From NCBI GenBank assembly GCA_001910725.1, contig MJGA01000003.1:496001-560000 (forward strand): a stretch of DNA of 64,000 nucleotides. Direction: 5' to 3'. The translations under genes and the position numbers were made by a program. Position 1 is the stretch's first letter. The number at the start of each line of letters is the position of its first letter. This document shows positions 11,935 through 24,074 of this stretch, piece after piece. This DNA is from Phanerodontia chrysosporium. Taxonomy: Eukaryota; Basidiomycota; Agaricomycetes; Polyporales; Phanerochaetaceae. The notes under the pieces were generated by a model. The model saw only the letters and a program-made list of their open reading frames with translations, was not told the DNA's origin and ran no database searches.

Positions 11935-13022
11935 CACGCTCTTTTCCTTGTTTTCTTTCTGATCCTTGCGTTCTCGCTGTCTCGCGCGTCATCTCGTTCC
12001 CCCATCCAGTTTCTTGCTTGTATCATACGCACATATTGTACCGTTTGGTTACGTCCCGCCCCACGAGTTTGTCTGTTGTCTCTGGAATTGGCATTATCGC
12101 GCATGCACGGGTGTGCCCTTTGGACTGCGGTGGGCTGTTACGTATGGTGCGACGTACACGAGCATGCACGCCCCTCGTCCAGCCGGGGGTCGCAGCCCTC
12201 GAGGCCGCGGGTTTTTTGCAGCCTCGAGGCCGGGCTCCCATCACAGAGGCACTTTGCACAAGTGATGCAGAGAGAGAGAGAAAACTAGGGCGCATCGTCT
12301 GTTGGAAAGAGGCGTCCGGTTCCTGTTTCGTGCACCGCTTTGGGCCGCCACCCTGGAGGTGCAGGAAAGACGCGCGCGGCCGAGAGGAGGAAGCAAATCT
12401 GCAAAGGGGCCGAGACCTCCCCGCTTTTCCGTTAATTAAATCCCGCGATGCTCAGAGTGATCGGCTCGCGGCGTGAATGGTTGAGCCGTGTTGGGTTGGG
12501 GCGAGCAGAGAGCGAGGAGGACGTCGTCGACTGCGCTCGCTGCAAGTACGGCGGCAGGACCCTCGAGCCTCCCTGGGTCGAAATCAATCAGAGCAGCGGT
12601 GAGGTGGACCTGGGCGCTCAGCAGTCGCCATTGCGACGGGGCTGGTGAGGCGCGTGTGCTGGGACCGGACGCACGGGGCGACGCCAGGGCCTGATATACA
12701 TACCCCCTGCGTCCCCGGCCGTGCCTCGCGTCGAGCCCACAAGCTCAGTCTCCGTGTCTCGCCCCGCCGCTGCCCCTTCGCTTTCCGCCGCGCGCGAGCC
12801 CGCTGATTGGGCTGTTTTGTATGTCCATCTAGATCGCCCGTTCCCCGCAGGCTGTGTACTACTAGTCCATCCAGTTGAGCCTCTCCTTGGGTCCGCCTCC
12901 ATTGCTGTGTTCTCACCGAAACTTTGCGCTGCTAGACTGTACAACACGCAATTTTCTTTCCTCTGCAGAGACACACGACAGCACGGACGACACCTGACGT
13001 ATATTGAACACCCCCGTACACG
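11935..13022. other. Intergenic and promoter region
   Basis: About 1.1 kb without a supported gene. It holds a short AG repeat near 12270 and an isolated AT-rich patch (TTAATTAAA) near 12432. A CTGCAG acceptor-like site near 12968 could end a 5' untranslated intron of the 13023 gene. Confidence 0.4.
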
Positions 13023-13794
13023 ATGAACACGACTGTTCGATCTCCAGCTGGAGAGCTAGAAGACACGCTACGTACCATGTCGAGAGACATGATGATCTCA
13101 CCGAACCTGCGCGCTGCACTAGAATACGACGAGCTGGCGCGTGCCGTGACAGACGTCCAGCCAGGCCCTAGCTCGCGCCGCCCGTCGCTCACCGCAGGAC
13201 CACCTGGCACACCTGAAGCCAACCCCTCGCCGGGCCTGCCACCGCCGCCACGCGCCAAGAGCCGCGCGAGCCTGCACAAGGCCAAGTCGCCGCCGCTGAC
13301 CCCGACGTCGCCGTTCGCGGCGCTCGCGGACGCGACGCCCGGGTCGGCAGGGTCGAGCCCCGCGTCGGCGAGTGGGCACGATAGTCTGTGCGGCGCCGCG
13401 AACCCGTACATCAACCCGACGCCGTGCCTCGCGCAACTGTACGGCCCGCCGTTGCCGCCGCCGCCGCCGCCGCCAACGACTACGCCGGCGCTCACGCACA
13501 GCCGGAGCGTATCGCTGCCTGTGAATGTTGCCGGTGGGTCGGCGAGGCCGTCGCCTGCGCGGCCGGGGTTCCAGCGGCACCTGCGGTACCTGTCGTCGCT
13601 GCAGAGGATGGAGAGGATGCTGGTCAAGGGCAAGGCACGAGGGGGGAGCAGACGGGAGTCGGAGGGAGAGAGGGGGGCAGGGACGGTAGGCATGGTTGCG
13701 GTTGCTGACGTCGGTGTTCTCGAGGGCCTGCGCCGAACTGTCGGCGTCGGCCTTTTGCCGGAAGAGGAACCGGCGGCGGGCGAGCGACAACTGA
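13023..13794 (+). CDS. Proline-rich uncharacterised protein, 3' end uncertain
   Basis: The open frame starts MNTTVRSPAGELEDTLRTMS and has a helical, charged first 40 residues. A Pro/Ser/Ala-rich middle follows with a run of eight prolines (PPLPPPPPPP). A basic segment RHLRYLSSLQRMERMLVKGK comes next. The frame has no stop before the neighbouring gene at 13989, so either one gene spans both or a splice ends this one. A candidate 40-nt intron (13685-13724, GTAGGC...CTGAC...CGAG) would end it at 13794 with 243 residues. I prefer two genes, because a CA-rich, leader-like stretch with a TATA-like element precedes the ATG at 13989. No domain was recognised. Confidence 0.4.
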
Positions 13795-13988
13795 TTTCCC
13801 ACGGTCGTCGGGGCTCAACCGCGAGCTCAGACGAAAGCCACGAGCAGCCACACACACCCTCGGACGACAACACCACATCTCTTCCTTCTACTCTACACCT
13901 TCCTACAAATACCCGTCTGCAGCACACCGACCACAGCCGACACCACGACACTCCCTTCACGCCCCGTCACACCGACACCAGGCACGCC

Positions 13989-16288
13989 ATGGACTCCAGT
14001 GACCGCGACTCTTTCATCGACCTCGCCTCGCCTACTTTCTCCCCTCGTTTGATAGACTTTTCCTCTAATTCGCACCACCCTTACTCTACCGACCTGCATA
14101 ATCGCGACGCTTCTCGCTCGCGTGCCAAGCCAACTCTCCCCGCCATCTCGACTGCCGTCTCGACCAAGCCTCCGATCCCGACTTCGCCCAAGCCAGACTT
14201 TAAGCGTCGCTCGCGCTCTGCCCAGCCGCCACACACAGACAGCCGCGATGACACCCTCGACAGCCCGAGCGTACAGGAGATCACCTACACCCGCGTCCGC
14301 CCGCCGACGACAAACCTCCTGAACCCCGTCGAGCGCGCCGAAAAGGTGCGCAGCACACGAAAACTTGCCCAGGTCTTTGGCACCCCCCTGCGAACGCCGA
14401 GGCGGTTGCCATGTCTCACCTGTCGTACGACGCCAACGTCCCGAACGCGCTGCTCTGCGCTCCGACGACCGGGCTCGTGCTCGGCGGCGGCAGCGGAAAG
14501 CGCAGCCACAACGGCTACGTGAACCTGAAGCACCACCGCGGCGCAGTGTCCATGTCCGTCGCACAGGGCGGGTCTGATGCGCCGCAGCCGCTGTGGCCGC
14601 CGCCGGAGCCCGACGCGTCGCGCTACGTCGCGCTCAACGCGCGGCGGCACTCGACTCCGCTCACCCCGGACACCTTCATCTTCATGGACGACGACGTCAC
14701 GTCGCCCGAGCGCTCGTCCCTCGACAGCGACAGCTCCCGCCACTCGTCCGACATCCTCGAGGTCAGCTCTCGTCGCGGCACGCCGCACAGCGACTGGAGC
14801 AGCCACGGCCGCGCACATGCCGGCCCAGCCTCGCCCACCTCGTTCATGGACCTGTCTGAAGAGGATGTCCTCGCTGATGGCGTCTCCTCCATCATCACCG
14901 TTGAGACGCCCAGAGCTGATAGAAGGCCCGGCCTCGTGAGCTCCTCGTCCTCCTCCATCTACAGCTTCACCTCTGAGGACCTCGAGGAAGAGGAGCGTCG
15001 CCGCAAGCGCGAAAAACTCGCAAAGCTCCACCGTTTCCTTGGCTCGCGCGTCCCCGTCGACGTCGTCCTTGGCCAGTTGAGCATCGACTCCACGCTGCAG
15101 AACCTCGATCTCCCACCTATATCCGACACGGACGAGCAACAGCACCCGTACGCCCGCATGGACCTCGACTCGCGCAAGACGTGGGTCCGGAGGCGGCGGA
15201 GTAGCTCCGCCGGCGAGCTCGGCCACAAGTGGTCGGACGACGTCGACCGGCTCAAGGAGGAGCTCAACGACAAGGAGAAGGCGCAGAACGTGAAGCGGGC
15301 AGTCAAGATGGAGAAGGTGCGTTATATTTCCCCCCGCGCGCGTCCGCGCCGCGTCTTACCGACGACAGCTTACGCTCTTGCGCAGATGTTCGGCGTCGCT
15401 CCGCCTCAGACGTTGTACCACACGCGCGCCGCGCCTCCCCCGTCCGGGGGCGCCGCCACCCACGCAAGCAGCGCGAGCACGAGCTCGGCGTACCTCTTGG
15501 CAGTTCCCCAAAGCCCAGCTCGCCCACGTCGCGCAACGTGAATCAGAGCGCGTACACGAGAAACAAGGTGAAGCGGGGTGCCCGCCCAGGGACTGCGGAT
15601 TCTGCAGAGCCCCTCATTAGTTCCCATGGGAACGGCCGCCTGGGCTCGTCCCAAGGTTTCTCCGACATCTACGAGCACTACCGCCACTCGCTCAACTCGC
15701 TCAACGACATTCTCGATCGGGTACGTGCAGCCTTCCTCCAGGCTTCTCTTCTTCTTCTCTTCGGGCAGTTCGCGTACTGACACCGAGCCTTGCCCCACCG
15801 CCAGGACGACAAGGAGAGCCTGCAGCGGCTGCACGGCATCATTCACGGCGACACCGATCCGCCGCCCCTGCAGGAGTTCACCCGCGCGGGCGAGCACTCG
15901 CCGTCGACGCCGTCGACGCCGCGGCCGAGCGGCGGCGGTCGCTGCCGACCCGCGCGTCGATCACGTCGCTCGCGTCGCAGTACAGCATCTCGAGCGTCGT
16001 GACGACGCCGCCCGAGGAGAACGAGTTCCAGGTGCGCCGCCGGCGCGCGGCGAAGCTGACGCAGTTCTTTGGTGTCGACTACCGCGATCTCATGAACGAG
16101 GTCTTCGAGAGCCTCGAGATGGGTCTCGAGGAGGAGCGCGGCCGGGGGACGTTGAAGCCCGAGGAGGTCGCGGTAAGTGATTTCCCTGATCTGGCTGGTG
16201 CCGGCGGTAACTGACCGCATCGTCTTTGCAGGAACTGCTCCACAAACTACGCAAGCTGAAGACAAAGCGCAACAGCCTCTTCTCATAA
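13989..16288 (+). CDS. Repeated FG-motif basidiomycete protein with three apparent frameshifts
   Basis: Coding sequence runs from MDSSDRDSFIDLASPTFSPR to ...LLHKLRKLKTKRNSLFS. Clear introns lie at 15317-15385, 15721-15804 and 16173-16231. The protein is Ser/Asp/Arg-rich and contains four related motifs: RKLAQVFG (about 14352), KLAKLHRFLG (about 15020), MFGVAPPQTLY (15386) and AKLTQFFGVDYRDL (about 16047). The last is followed by a conserved-looking C-terminal helix. The frame shifts by one missing base at three places: near the C6 run at 14386-14391, between about 15430 and 15490 in a C/G-rich tract, and near 15925-15945 in a GGC-rich tract. Sequence resumes cleanly in the next frame each time, so I read one gene with either sequencing errors or recent decay. 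Function unknown. Confidence 0.6.
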
Positions 16289-16645
16289 GCCGTCCGCGCG
16301 CGCGCCCCCTTGTTGAAACTTTTGCACAAATGCCGTTAACGACCCACCGATGTTCTGCGCCAGGCCCGCTGCACACGAGATCCCCCACCATACCATATAT
16401 ACCGCCGCCTTTCCCGTTAATATTATTGCAGCACTTGCGCGCAGGATCGTCCATATGCTGTCACTCACCCTTTCGTTCGTTCGCAACACATCGCCTCTGT
16501 GTATAGTTCGCGCCTCTCCATCTGTACATCACCCACAGTATCCGCTTCGCTTCATGATATCCAAATGGTATTGAATCCGTGACATAAAGGCATTAACACC
16601 GTCCTGGAAAGACAGAGAGCGTGTGCGTCAAAGGACAGGCTGCTA
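16289..16645. other. Convergent intergenic region
   Basis: About 360 bp lie between two convergent stops. This is 3' untranslated sequence for both neighbours, with no gene seen. Confidence 0.5.
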
Positions 16646-19600
16646 CTACAGAATGACAAGGTCTCCGCGACACGAGTGACACCAGAAAACGTGCGAGTCG
16701 TCCAGGAACTGCGTCTTTCGCGGGGGCGACGCTGCACGCGGGGCGCCAGGCACCGAGCTCGCAGGCTCCGCGACCGTCGGCAGGGCCGCCGGACGCTGCG
16801 CGGGCGACGCCCGCGACGACTTGGCCGCGGCGGCCTCGCTGTCGATGCGCGCCTTGAGCATGCCGAGGCTGACCATGCGTCGGTGCCGCGTCTCGGCCGA
16901 GAGGCCCTCGAACGACGACGGCGGCGAGAGCGGGCGCGCCCCGCCGCCGCCCGAGCGCACCGAGCTGAACGACGCGCGGCGGAGCTCGTCCGAGTGGTCG
17001 ACGATGCGCGACGCCGGGCGTCCCGCTCCCGCTCCCGCACGCGGGGAGCGTGTCGCCGTCGTGCGGGCTGTGTGCGCAAGCTGGTCCTCGAGCGCGGCGA
17101 CCTGCCGCTGGAGCGCGTGCGCGCGCGCCTCGGCCTCGTAGACGACGGTCTCGAGATGGCGGATCTCGCTTTGTGCGGCGGAGAGCTCGAGCGCGTGCTG
17201 CTGCCGGACGGCGTTGAGCATCTCCTCGTCGAGCGACGGCGACTGCGGGGCCTCGGGGAGCGTGCTCTGCTGCAGCCGCTCGATCTCGCTCTCCTTCGCG
17301 GCGAGCTCGGCGCGCAGGGCCTCGAGCTCTGCACGTGTGCGTTCGAGGACTTCGTCGGCGTCGTCTCCGGCATGGGTCCGCTCGTCGAGTTCCGCCTTCA
17401 GCGCGGAGAGTTGCTCGGTGTACGTCTGGGCTGATGCCTTGAGCCGGTCGACCTCGTTCGCCCTCTGGGCAGCCAAGCTGCGGTATTCAGAGCGCTCCGA
17501 CTCCAAGGACGCTATACTGGCGCGGGCTTCCTGCAGCTCCCTTTGGAGGTCCGAGTATGCCTTTTGCAACTCCGAGGCGTTCTCATTCGATGAAGACCGC
17601 TCTTTCTCTATGACATTGTTGAGGTCACGGATCTGAGTCTCGGCTTCGGCATACTTCTCCCGCAGGTCCTCGACGGTGCCCTCCAGCTGCGCGATGATAT
17701 CGTCCCGAGACCGCAGAGCCTTAGTCAGGCCTTCGATCTTCTCGCTGAGCTCGAGTTTGGTGTCCGTAAGCTGCACGATCTTCGGGCGCATCTCCTCGAG
17801 GGAACGCATGAGTCCGATGCCTTCGGCTTGCAAGTCAGCTTGGGCTTTCTCGGCCTCTTCGGCACGTCGGGTCGCAGTCTTCAGCTCTGCCTGTACTTGT
17901 TGCAAGGCGCGGACGCTGGTGGACAGTTCCGAGGTCGTTTGGGCGAGTTTCTGCTTGAGCTCGTTGGCCACGTTCCGTTGCTCTTCGACCTGTGACTGCA
18001 GTTGAGTCCGTTCTCGCATCAAGCCATCGCGCTCCGCTGACGCTGAGGCGAACTGTTCCTGCGTAGCCTTGTGCTGCTTCTCCGCGTCTGCATGCCGGCT
18101 CTGCCAGTCGGCCTCAGTCTGTCTCAGGGCCTGAAGCTTCTTCTCCAACTCGTCACGCTCGCCCTTGAGCGTATTCTGTGCCTATTCAATTTGTCAGGAC
18201 ATATTTTCAGTAATATGAACATTAATGCTGACCTGTGTCAACTTGGAAACCTGGAACTCGAGTTCTGCAGCTCGATCCTGGGTATGCTGAAGTTCGGCCT
18301 CAAGACGCTCAGCACGATCGTCGCTCTCAATTTGCTCTTCCAATTCGCGGATCCTCCTCTCATACGTTTCGACCTGGTTCCGTAGCTGGGATGCACCGGA
18401 ATTAAGGTCATGCAAGTCGCGTTCCTGTTATGAAGTGAATTAGCCGACTCATACATATCGGCAGAAGTACATACCAAGTCGCGGGTCTTGTCAGTGAGAG
18501 CCTTCTCCGAGTTGGTCAGCTGCGTTATCCGCTCCGTGGCACTTCGATTCTGCGCAGTAAGCTCCTGTACGGTGGTCTGCAACCGCGCCGCCCGCTCCTG
18601 CTCGGCCTCGAATAAGGAGGTGATCTCTTGTAGTTCTAAGAAAGGATGAATATCATGAAAGCTTGAATACAGGCAAATCACTTACTGGCTTCAGAGTCTT
18701 GAAGTCGTTCAACCGCGACCGTTAACTGTGTCTTCTCAGAAACAAGTAAGGATATTGTCTGCTGTTGCTGCTCCGACCGCGTAGTTAGCTCTTGCAAACT
18801 GGCCTCGAGCTCTTCGATCCGTGCGTCCTTGCCCTTGGCCTGTGCTAGTTCATCCATCAAGCTAGCTTGCGCCTCTTGCAACTCTGCACGTATTATCAGG
18901 AAGGCCCGAAAAGCGCGCAGACGAATACCTACTGGCTTCCGAAGCCTTAGTACGCTCCAAATTCGCATTGAGGGCAGCCTTCTCGAACTGAAGAGACGAG
19001 ATAGATTTGTCCTTCTGTTGCAAGGTCTCCTCTAGGCGGCTGATGTCCTGTTCCAGTTTTCCAACGATGTCTTCCAGCTCAGTCGATTTATTTCTTTCCT
19101 CCTGGAGCAGGGCATTGGTCCGCTGGACCTCTACACACATCACCGCATTAGCCTGGAAGATCGTGACCTCGCATATAGGGTCTCACCTGTTTTGGCGGCC
19201 TGTAAGCTGCGCGTAGCCGAGTTCTTGTCTGCCTCAAGCGTAGCCAAACGCGTCTTCTGTTCCTCTAGCTGATTGGTCAACTGGTCGACATCAGACTCGG
19301 CATGTTCTAAGAAGCCTTGCAGCCTCTCCGTCTTGCTCTGTTCGGATCTGAGCAGCTCGGAGGTCTGTTGGAGTTCTGGGGTATACATGAGGGGAACGTC
19401 GATGCATACACCCACGAGACTTACGAGACTCGACCTGTGTCAAACGTTCCGCTGCTGTCTCGAGGGCTTTCTTCTCTTCTTCAAGTCGAGAAATAGTCTT
19501 CGACTGCTCCTCTACTTGCGCACGAAGTTGGTGGAGCTCTTTGTCTGTGATCGCGGACAAGGCGAGCGGAGAGGTGGGACCGGCATGAACTGGACGTGGG

Positions 19601-20126
19601 GAAGCTATTGGTGCGGAACTAGCACTCGACGGTGGACGGGGATAGGTCGAAGACGGTATCGGCGAGGAAGCCAGTGACGATTGCGAAGGACTTGGAAGCG
19701 AAGGGGACTGTGGGGTATCGACGCGTTCCAACCCTGCTAACCAATGTGTATCCCCGCCGCTGCTGGTGTGTCCGTTCGAAGAAAATCTGGACGACGGACG
19801 TGAACACCATGCCCTGAGTGGCGACCAGAACATGTACGTACAGTTCCCCAGTGTCACGACCATTCGTCGGGGAGGCGCAGGCGGTGGCGCAGCATGGCTT
19901 TCAGCCGTATTCACTGGTGTGAAAGACCGTGAGGGCGGCGGACTCGGCGACGCAATGCGCGAGTCGCCAGCGGTGGATGAGCCGACCGTCTTCTGCTGCT
20001 GCCTTTTCTTCAGCTGTTCGTGACAAGAACATGTCCCTTCAATACGCTAGAGCACTCGAACGTTGCTGCGAGCCGTACCATCGCCCGCGCCCGCGCCGCC
20101 TTCGCAGCCCTGTCATCTTCCGACAT
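16646..20126 (-). CDS. Golgin-like long coiled-coil protein (GM130/Bug1 type)
   Basis: Exons at 20126-20079, 20013-19425, 19375-19187, 19130-18933, 18883-18686, 18635-18475, 18424-18233 and 18181-16646 join in phase and give about 1,015-1,036 residues. A further intron of about 55 nt around 19835-19780 is possible. The start is MSEDDRAAKAARARAM, spliced to LKKRQQQKTVG, a short basic N-terminus like the p115/Uso1-binding end of GM130. A Ser/Pro-rich linker follows. Then comes about 750 residues of heptad-rich coiled coil (for example QLTNQLEEQKTRLATLEADK), and a disordered tail. It ends HVFWCHSCRGDLVIL, a hydrophobic C-terminus that could bind a GRASP PDZ domain. Length and architecture fit a cis-Golgi golgin. 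Other coiled-coil scaffolds remain possible, because such sequences diverge quickly. Confidence 0.7.
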
Positions 20127-20692
20127 GTTCACCGAGAATACTGGTCCAAAATAGAAGCAGTGTAGGTCGTTGCAGATGAAGACCTCCGGGACAAGAGAGA
20201 TTAGAACCCGGCCAGCGAGCCCGCCAGAGATGATGAGTGGGCAAGATGAAGCTGTTCCCGGCAGTCGTGCCAGCGGCGCGATCATTCGGACCCGCCGGCG
20301 CGTTCGTCCAACCTCTTGGACTTTCTATCTTCGCAGGTGGATATTCAAGAGCCTGACAACTACATGAGGAATAGACATATGTGATTTCCTAAGCTATGTT
20401 GCATTGAAATTAAAGACGCAGCGAGAACACAGAGGACATGTAGCACGGAGAAATGTTAGGTATGCCACAGGGAAAATAAACCACTCCAGGGTTACAACGG
20501 CATCGCAGTTACTTTGTAAGGACAGACACGAGGCGAGGGTGACAAGACCGCACGCGAGTGGGAATGTAAAGCGAGCCCGTAAGTTGACAGAGTTGACCGA
20601 AAGCGAGACAATAAGACAACCTGGAGAAGAGAAAGAAAAAGAAAATAAAGAAACGAGCAAGGGTATGTAGACATGAAATCCAAAGCAAAGGT
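20127..20692. other. Intergenic between golgin start and G-beta stop
   Basis: This is promoter for the minus-strand golgin gene and 3' region of the G-beta gene. It is A/G-rich in 20400-20680. No supported gene. Confidence 0.45.
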
Positions 20693-21959
20693 TTATGCCC
20701 AGACCTACGCACATTAGTTAGGTTTACGCAGTCTCGTCGACGATAATCCAAATCCAAACTCACCCTGAGCGTGCTGTCCCAACTGCCCGTGCAGAGCGCC
20801 ATGCCGTCGGCGCTAACTCCAAGACAGCTAACGCGGTTCTCATGGCCCGTAAGCACTCCCACCCGCTCTCCCTTCAGAGTATCCCAAACATTGCAGGTCC
20901 AATCGTCATAGCCACCAAAGAGTACACGTCCAGAAATCGAGAATGCGACGGAAGTGATACCGCACAGAATGTTGTCGTGGGTGAACGAGTTTAGTTCGCG
21001 GTCTGCGCGGATGTCGAAAAGCCGGCAGGATGCGTCGTCGGAGCCTGTCGCGAAAGCATCGCCGTTCGGGAAGAACCTATGCGGTCTCAGCGGAACGCTC
21101 TCGAACAGTGCTGAAATGGTACCTACGAGACAGCATTGATATCAGACTCGTGGCCAGTGAAAGTCTGGACGGCCTTCCCACTGCGGATATCCCACAGCTT
21201 GGCAGTAGCGTCGCAAGCGCCGGACACGAAAACGTTCTGGTTCGGGCCCAGAGACAGACTTGGAGCGGTGGTATGTTAGCAATTTCGCTAAGAGGCTACC
21301 TTATTGCATACCTCATAACGTCGCCCGTGTGGTCGCTGAATTCGACCACCCTGACACCGGCCTCAATGTCCCAGAGCATGCAAGTCATATCGCCGGAACT
21401 GGTCACAATTTGGCGATCGTTGATGAAGCGACAGCAACTGAGGTAGCCCGAGTGAGCACTGAGCTCGCGTGCGCCCTTGTTGCCGGTTCCTTCCTTCGCG
21501 TTCAAGTTGTATATTGAGCAGATGTTGTCCAAACCACCGCAAGCGACGAAGTTGCCTGATGGCGAGTAGGCGCAAGTCATGACCCAGCTAGACCGCAAGG
21601 GGATGGCGTGGACCTTGTTTGTGGTGTATGCGTCCCAGACAATCAGCTTGCCATCCTGCGAGGCGGACACGAGATGCCGGCGGTCGGTTGCCCAGTGCAT
21701 AGCGTAGATCTTGGCAAGGTGACCGCGGAGAGCCCTGCGCGGCCGCATCACAATGCGAGGCAGGGAGTCGACTTCAGCAGCCATCGCCCTCACTACGCAG
21801 GGGCCGGTTAGACAACTGATCAAACCAGGCACAGGGCAACTACCCACAGCTGGTGTCAGCGGAGGACTCCCGTCTGGCACGAATTTTCTCCTTCAGGCTC
21901 TCCGCTTCACGCCTGGCAGCGGCGATACGCTCCTGGATGTCTGTCTGGCCTTGCGACAT
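20693..21959 (-). CDS. Heterotrimeric G-protein beta subunit
   Basis: Five exons (21959-21848, 21792-21312, 21258-21127, 21076-20764, 20704-20693) give 349 residues, the usual G-beta length. The N-terminal helix [20 protein letters not shown] is the G-gamma-binding coiled coil. Seven WD40 blades follow, including [60 protein letters not shown] and the last blade [14 protein letters not shown]. The last exon codes only for VWA and the stop, and its phase fits exactly. Near identity to animal G-beta in the core leaves no doubt. It signals downstream of pheromone and nutrient receptors in fungi. Introns of 50-59 nt are typical of the window. Gene symbols differ between species, so none is given. 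Confidence 0.97.
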
Positions 21960-24074
21960 CTCGAGTATGTTCGTCTAGTTGAAGAAAGGAAGGGAAGTCT
22001 GATGGGTGCTGGTAGCCAACGCCGTGCAACCACTATCAGCTGCCAGCCATCACCAAGGAGCGCAGTATGCATGCTTACGGATACCGGAATGTGAAAAATG
22101 AAAGTCAAGTCGACGCCGTTCGAGGGGGAACAGTGCCGTCGTCTGGAGTCCTCTCAGTGATCTTAGTTGGCCAAAGCGCAGAAGTTCGTGCGTCAATCTA
22201 TTCTCAAGGGAGAATAGACGGAGGCTGGAGGTAGAAGGGAGAATAATGGGAAGAATGAGAGGACAGGGCAGTGTAAAGAGAGGAAGAGAGCGACGAGTCT
22301 GGTGTTCATCACGGAGGCAATACGACGACAACGCCGGCCGCGCCGGCCAGATTCAAACTCCGACCGGACGCAGGCAACGCCCTCTCCCCTGGATCCCTTC
22401 CAACGCGCAAAATATTACGCTCGCCGTTGCAGGCTTACAGCAAGACTGGGCCTGTTCCAGGAGCTCTTTGTCTAATGCACATTCCTCGTGCAATGTTGCC
22501 GAAACGACATCATTGCTGTGCCCGCGCCGCCGGTACTATGTGTATATCGCGTTTCCCAGCTGCGATGAAAGCGGTGACAGTCCAGACCATCCCGCTCTGG
22601 CCGTCCAGCGACCCATGATGTAGCGAAGCGCGTACTTTATCCTTTGGTGTATGTCTATTCTTCGGCTCCGAGGTGCTCTGCCTAAAAACGAACATATGCG
22701 CAGGTTTCGAGGATGATGAGCGGGCGCGTTCGCACTGCGGGATCCACCACGCTCTATTCTTCGGAACTCGCAATGACGGCCAACGCCTACGACAAAGAAT
22801 GACTCACAAGACATGGCATCTCTGCACAATGATGTGGCCTGCGGCCACACGACCGCTTTACAATCGCAATAGCCCCGAAGGTACGCGGGATCCATCACGC
22901 ACGGTTTCTCCACCATCGGCGGGGCGCCCAGTACGTAGGATATGTCCTAGGAATCGAGTCATTGCTATAAGCTGCTCACAGGCGTACGCAGAAATGCTCC
23001 TCCGGGACGCACGTTTCGCCCGCGGCGTCTTGGGAGCGGATAGTCCACGTCCTAGGGCGCGAAACGCTTTTCCATATCGTGGATGCTATCGCCGGGCTCC
23101 GCACGATGGCGAGCTCGCATTTGAGACCTCGTTATTGTCTTGCGCTGGCTCATCACAGTCCACCCGCCATACTCAGCCAGCCCGAGCTTCTCCCGACCGC
23201 AGGCAAGCCACGAGCGCTCACGTCCGGGGACGCGCCACATTCCGTCAATGTGTGTACCTCCAGTAGCGTTGCTTGGAGCGCTGCTTATGACGCGCCTCTA
23301 GGCGGTTTTCCTAGCAGCCATGAGCATCGGCTGCCGCACCCGATACCTCCGATCGCGGAACGCCGCCAGCACCAGGATTGGTTGCTTGAGGAGTTAGGAC
23401 ATCGAGTCAGACAGCCATGAGATGCGCGTTCTCCACAGGATCAAGCCACCCTGACAGCCGTTTCTTCTGCCGAGGATCGATGGAGATCTCTCGCACATAG
23501 CTCGACCTCCTCTCGCGGGAGACGTCCTTGTGGCGGGGGTTTCTTCACCCTGTATTCTTCGCTCATGCGTTCTGTCACTGTGTGTGCTGACCGGCTTCCT
23601 TCCCCATTAGGATGAGCCTGAATCACTGCGCTGATACAGGTTCGAGACGACCATCGAGCACCACGGCATCGTCAAGCTGATCGATACAGAAATGCTGCCC
23701 GTTTCAAGCAGAGCCAAGTCACTCTGTCCCGCTGCGGTCATTACGGTCCCCGCTGTTATGATCTCTCCACCGCGCCTCGCGTCACGCCCCATCCGATAAC
23801 CTGCAGCAGCAATTTGGAGACGATGAGGAGACCTACTGGTCCACCGCCGCCTTCGTTCGCGCCAGTGCGGGCTGTTCTAGGCATATACGAATCAGTCTAT
23901 TCTGGAAAGTCGTCCTGGCATTCCTAGGACTGGAAAACGCCGCGACGCTCGTCGACAAGTGAATATAAATACCATGAGGCCAAACTCGTTTGCGGCATCC
24001 AAGCAACCGCTCTCCTCTACCGATCGCTCCCCTTCTCGCATTGCCTACTTTACCACCTTCCTATCGACTTAGAA
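21960..24074. other. Gene-poor interval
   Basis: About 2.1 kb upstream of G-beta. Overlapping open frames on both strands have Arg/Cys/His-rich translations without domains. No terminal repeats or transposon domains were seen. The right end contains the promoter of the first dsRBD minigene. Confidence 0.45.
23961..23970 (+). promoter_or_regulatory. TATA box of dsRBD minigene 1
   Basis: A TATAAATA-type element lies about 110 bp upstream of the ATG at 24075 and is followed by a pyrimidine-rich leader. Confidence 0.45.

Noticed and set aside
11376..12104. 242-codon minus-strand frame opposite the Nvj2-like tail
   Set aside because: It is antisense to a strong coding exon; the Gly/Arg-rich translation has no domain and follows from codon bias on the other strand.
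13989..14400. A true intron explaining the frame change near 14386
   Set aside because: The only GT...AG pairs that restore the frame enclose about 30 nt and lack a branch site, too short for splicing. A missing base in the C run is simpler.
14285..15226. 313-codon minus-strand frame opposite the FG-motif gene
   Set aside because: It mirrors a GC3-rich plus-strand exon, with Arg/Val/Gly-rich sequence and no homology. The plus-strand gene has introns and motifs.
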